8,495 bases of DNA from Treponema sp. (GTDB lineage Bacteria > Spirochaetota > Spirochaetia > Treponematales > Breznakiellaceae), in NCBI GenBank assembly GCA_031276615.1, contig JAISND010000037.1, positions 1 through 8,495 on the forward strand, given 5' to 3'. Shown here piece by piece: positions 6,982 through 8,495 of this stretch. The notes under the pieces are model-generated. The model was given only the letters and a program-made list of their open reading frames with translations. It did not search any database and had not been told where the DNA came from. The position numbers were made by a program, and so were the translations under genes. Within the stretch, counting starts at the first letter, position 1; each line of letters opens with the position of its first letter.

Positions 6982-7956
6982 TTATCTGAGAACCACCGAA
7001 TTGCCCGAACGGTCAAAGTCCATCCGGAATCGCGGGAGCCATGAAATATCGGTACCGATTTCCGCTTCTCCGTGAAAGCGGTACCGTACAAGGTTCATGG
7101 CGATCACCTCGTCCAGAAGGCGGCGGTTCATGTTAATGAAATTCATCACGAGAAACAGTTCTGTTTCCGCCTTGCCCCCTGCCGGAATGTACATCACGTT
7201 CTCTTCCTGTCCGCCGGCCCAGAAACGGCCTTCGCCGTAAAGTTCATACGTAAAGAAAGAGAGGGCCACGGGAAAGCTGTTGGGATTGTCGATGCGCAGG
7301 GTAACCCTGAAGCGGGTATTGATCAGCTCTGCCTGCAGAATGGCGATGGACGTAATGGTAAACACCGGCTCCCGGATACGGGGAAAAGCCGCGGAGGCGG
7401 ATACTTCCTCCCGCAGCGCCTGACCATCCGCGTACAGATAATGCAAATCCAGGGTCAGTTCCGCGAGGTATTCATCATCCGGAACTCCCTCGGCCGGCGG
7501 TGAACAGGCTTTATCCATTTTCCTGAATTCGGAGAGATCGAGATTCAGGGAAATGGTTTTTTCCGCGGAGGAAAAACCCGCCAGGGGAACGTGGAGTTCC
7601 GCGGCGCTTTCCCCCTCAAGGCTCAGGGACGCGGAGTCGTCCGGACCGGTGCCGTTGATCGCGCCGTTCCAGCCTTTCAGTTCGACGGCAAGCGGAAGGG
7701 AACGGGGATTTTCAAGCCTCAGACGGTAAAAAAGGACAACCCGGTCAACGCTGTCCGCTTCTATACGGTTAAAGATCAGGGAGGCCGCGGGTTTTTCTCC
7801 GGGCGCTTCCGGCGCGGATCCGCAGCCCAGGAGGAAGAACAGTCCCGCGCCGAGGCACAGGACGCGAAACGGCGCGGGGATTTTTCCCGAAAACGCAGGG
7901 GAAGCTTTAAAAACCGGGACGGGGTTTTCGGGGACGCCCGTAAAACACTTCCGCAT
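6982..7956 (-). CDS. Lipoprotein with two LEA14/WHy-type domains
   Basis: The function is unknown. LEA14/WHy domains are beta-sandwich modules found in plant desiccation proteins and many bacterial envelope lipoproteins. The 324-residue product has a basic start, a hydrophobic stretch (about 32-43) and a lipobox LLGC with Cys45 as the lipidated residue. Gly and Ser follow the cysteine, so there is no E. coli-type inner-membrane retention aspartate. Two domain repeats are visible by their shared pattern: RLENPRSLPLAVELKGWNGAING region (80-102) and RIDNPNSFPVALSFFTYELYG region (221-241). The domains span roughly 58-150 and 195-312. The ATG at 7954-7956 is the only ATG, GTG or TTG before the lipobox and has AAAGGG 3 bases upstream, so the unusually long ~30-residue pre-hydrophobic segment appears real. 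It precedes murG by 148 bases on the same strand and may or may not be co-transcribed. Confidence 0.85.
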   Translation of the reverse strand: MRKCFTGVPENPVPVFKASPAFSGKIPAPFRVLCLGAGLFFLLGCGSAPEAPGEKPAASLIFNRIEADSVDRVVLFYRLRLENPRSLPLAVELKGWNGAINGTGPDDSASLSLEGESAAELHVPLAGFSSAEKTISLNLDLSEFRKMDKACSPPAEGVPDDEYLAELTLDLHYLYADGQALREEVSASAAFPRIREPVFTITSIAILQAELINTRFRVTLRIDNPNSFPVALSFFTYELYGEGRFWAGGQEENVMYIPAGGKAETELFLVMNFINMNRRLLDEVIAMNLVRYRFHGEAEIGTDISWLPRFRMDFDRSGNSVVLR

Positions 7957-7965
7957 AATCCCTTT

Positions 7966-7995
7966 ATTATCGGGCTTGTCCGCAGCGAACTTTAA
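7966..7995 (-). promoter_or_regulatory. Weak candidate promoter for the LEA14-like lipoprotein gene
   Basis: GATAAT (7966-7971) is a 5-of-6 match to a -10 box, with a poor -35 TTAAAG (7990-7995) 18 bases upstream. The -10 sits so close to the ATG at 7956 that the transcript would be nearly leaderless, at odds with the visible ribosome site. A terminator at 8028-8050 implies that a promoter for this gene should lie between about 7957 and 8027, which is the main reason to list it. Confidence 0.25.
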
Positions 7996-8027
7996 AAACA
8001 GAGCGGTTTCCCAGGACCGGCGTATAT

Positions 8028-8050
8028 AAAAAAACCGGGATTATGTCCCG
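8028..8050 (-). terminator. Intrinsic terminator on the minus strand
   Basis: Read on the minus strand, CGGGA-CATAA-TCCCG forms a 5-bp stem with a 5-base loop (8050-8036), followed by one G and then seven T residues (8034-8028). This is the only hairpin plus T-run seen in the window. It would end transcripts arriving from the right edge gene or starting within the repeats at 8047-8272. It should also insulate the lipoprotein gene from upstream transcription. The 5' arm uses the last bases of the 37-bp repeat core. Confidence 0.7.
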
Positions 8051-8148
8051 CGGCGCGTACGGCGGCCTGAAGGCCGCCTCCCTGTATCCGAAGGCGCCGC
8101 CTTTATTATGCGCCGGGCGCGGCGGAGTGTTCTCCGTGAACAGCCCCT
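8047..8148. repeat. 102-bp structured repeat, copy 1
   Basis: This copy aligns without gaps to 8171-8272. The first 37 bases (8047-8083) are identical in both, while the other 65 match at about two thirds of positions. It contains GGCGGCCTGAAGGCCGCC (8061-8078), a 7-bp stem with a TGAA loop. A second hairpin follows, GGCGC (8093-8097) with GCGCC (8110-8114), around a 12-base loop. It ends in ACAGCCCCT, whose CCCC can pair with GGGG just outside (8144-8155). No open frame or RNA family was recognised. Confidence 0.85.
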
Positions 8149-8170
8149 GACGGGGCCGCGTTTACTGCGC

Positions 8171-8272
8171 CCCGCGGCGCGTACGGCGGCCTGAAGGCCG
8201 CCTCCCTCTGTCCGGGGGCGCGGCCCTGATCGCGCGCCGGGCCTGTGTTACTTTTCCGCGTAAACAGCCCCT
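8171..8272. repeat. 102-bp structured repeat, copy 2
   Basis: This is the second copy, 124 bases from the first. It keeps the identical 37-bp core (8171-8207) with its hairpin at 8185-8202. It also keeps the second stem, GGCGC (8217-8221) with GCGCC (8234-8238), although the 12-base loop differs in sequence. The ending ACAGCCCCT is identical. Unlike copy 1 it is not followed by a T-run on the minus strand. Confidence 0.85.
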
Positions 8273-8290
8273 TGTCCGGAAGCGGGGTGA

Positions 8291-8394
8291 GCGCATGTGC
8301 CAACGGAAATTACCGCGGGCGGGAAAAAGGTGCTTGGTACCATACTCGTGCCTTGGCTCTTTTCTGTTCATGGTATCCCGGGAGAAACATGCGC
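8291..8394. other. Nested inverted-repeat region, possible structured RNA or operator
   Basis: An outer perfect 8-bp inverted repeat, GCGCATGT (8291-8298) and ACATGCGC (8387-8394), encloses an inner 8-bp pairing, GGTACCAT (8336-8343) with ATGGTATC (8370-8377, one G-U). A small GCC-TT-GGC hairpin (8350-8357) lies inside. The layout is that of a folded RNA of about 104 bases, but I recognise no tRNA, riboswitch or other family. The strand is undetermined. Confidence 0.4.
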
Positions 8395-8426
8395 CCTGTT
8401 TTTCCCCGCCCGGCGTGGTATCACGT

Positions 8427-8495
8427 TTATATGCGCCCGCCCTGAGCGGTTTCCTTGACAACAAGCCGCGTTTCCATCACATTGGAATCCGCGGG
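8427..8495 (-). CDS. C-terminal end of an unidentified protein, possibly a LacI-family regulator
   Basis: The frame entering from the right edge on the minus strand gives 22 residues, PADSNVMETRLVVKETAQGG plus RI, ending in TAA at 8427-8429. Codon use looks like that of the neighbouring genes. The METRLVVKETA end resembles the C-terminal beta-strand of many LacI/GalR-type regulators, where a TxLVVRES-like ending is common. This is a weak, short similarity and the identification is inference. The rest of the gene is outside the window. If it is a LacI-type regulator, the inverted repeats just downstream could be looked at as sites, though such operators more often lie upstream. Confidence 0.5.
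   Translation of the reverse strand, partial: PADSNVMETRLVVKETAQGGRI

Noticed and set aside
8047..8272. CRISPR array
   Set aside because: There are only two copies, 102 bp long and diverged outside the 37-bp core, with a single 22-base spacer between the 102-bp units and no cas genes.
8274..8426. A tRNA, tmRNA or known riboswitch
   Set aside because: No T-loop consensus, acceptor-stem pattern, or conserved core of the TPP, cobalamin, SAM, FMN or c-di-GMP classes was seen on either strand.
8106..8464. Minus-strand open frames of 65 and 100 residues in the repeat region
   Set aside because: They cross the structured repeats, with arginine/proline-rich products that differ between copies and no codon pattern in the substitutions.
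8455..8483. TTGACA at 8455-8460 as a plus-strand -35 box
   Set aside because: The hexamer 17 bases downstream is CACATT, a poor -10, and the site lies within the probable coding tail of the minus-strand gene.
1..8495. Transposon, prophage or defence genes
   Set aside because: No transposase, integrase, phage, toxin or nuclease-like product is visible; all recognised genes are core functions.

Overview
The window reads as chromosomal DNA of a GC-rich bacterium (roughly 60% GC by eye). It is most likely a spirochaete of the Treponema/termite-gut treponeme group. That placement is inference. It rests on gene content and order: a lipoprotein with LEA14-type domains, murG, a cvpA-like gene, a DNA polymerase III delta'-like gene, and an AtoS/AtoC-type two-component pair in one run. 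I recall a similar run around murG and atoC in Treponema pallidum but could not check it. The MurG carries an HESD motif, and several starts are GTG or TTG.

Layout. Positions 1-564 (+) are the 3' end of recA, with a very long Ala/Pro/Gly-rich tail. It is followed 9 bases later by folK (574-1080, +). A 133-base spacer then separates two convergent transcription units. From 6833 down to 1214 (-) runs a tightly packed operon: murG, a cvpA-like gene, a delta'-like clamp-loader gene, a cytosolic PAS histidine kinase and a sigma-54 activator. Every junction overlaps by 4 to 8 bases, so translation is probably coupled. Upstream lies a two-domain LEA14-like lipoprotein gene (6982-7956, -), separated by a 148-base gap that holds a plausible murG promoter. 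Positions 7957-8426 are non-coding. They hold a strong minus-strand terminator, two copies of a 102-bp structured repeat with an identical 37-bp core, and a nested inverted-repeat region. The right edge (8427-8495, -) holds the last residues of another gene, possibly a LacI-type regulator.

How the genes may fit together. MurG makes lipid II. The CvpA-like protein is a small membrane protein. The delta'-like protein would act in sliding-clamp loading. The kinase/activator pair would phosphorylate and then drive RNA polymerase with sigma-54. Their shared operon ties wall synthesis, replication and signalling together in expression, but nothing visible shows that the signalling pair controls its own neighbours. 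The parts least explained by known families are the 8047-8394 intergenic repeat/structure region, the RecA tail and a large insert in the delta'-like protein.
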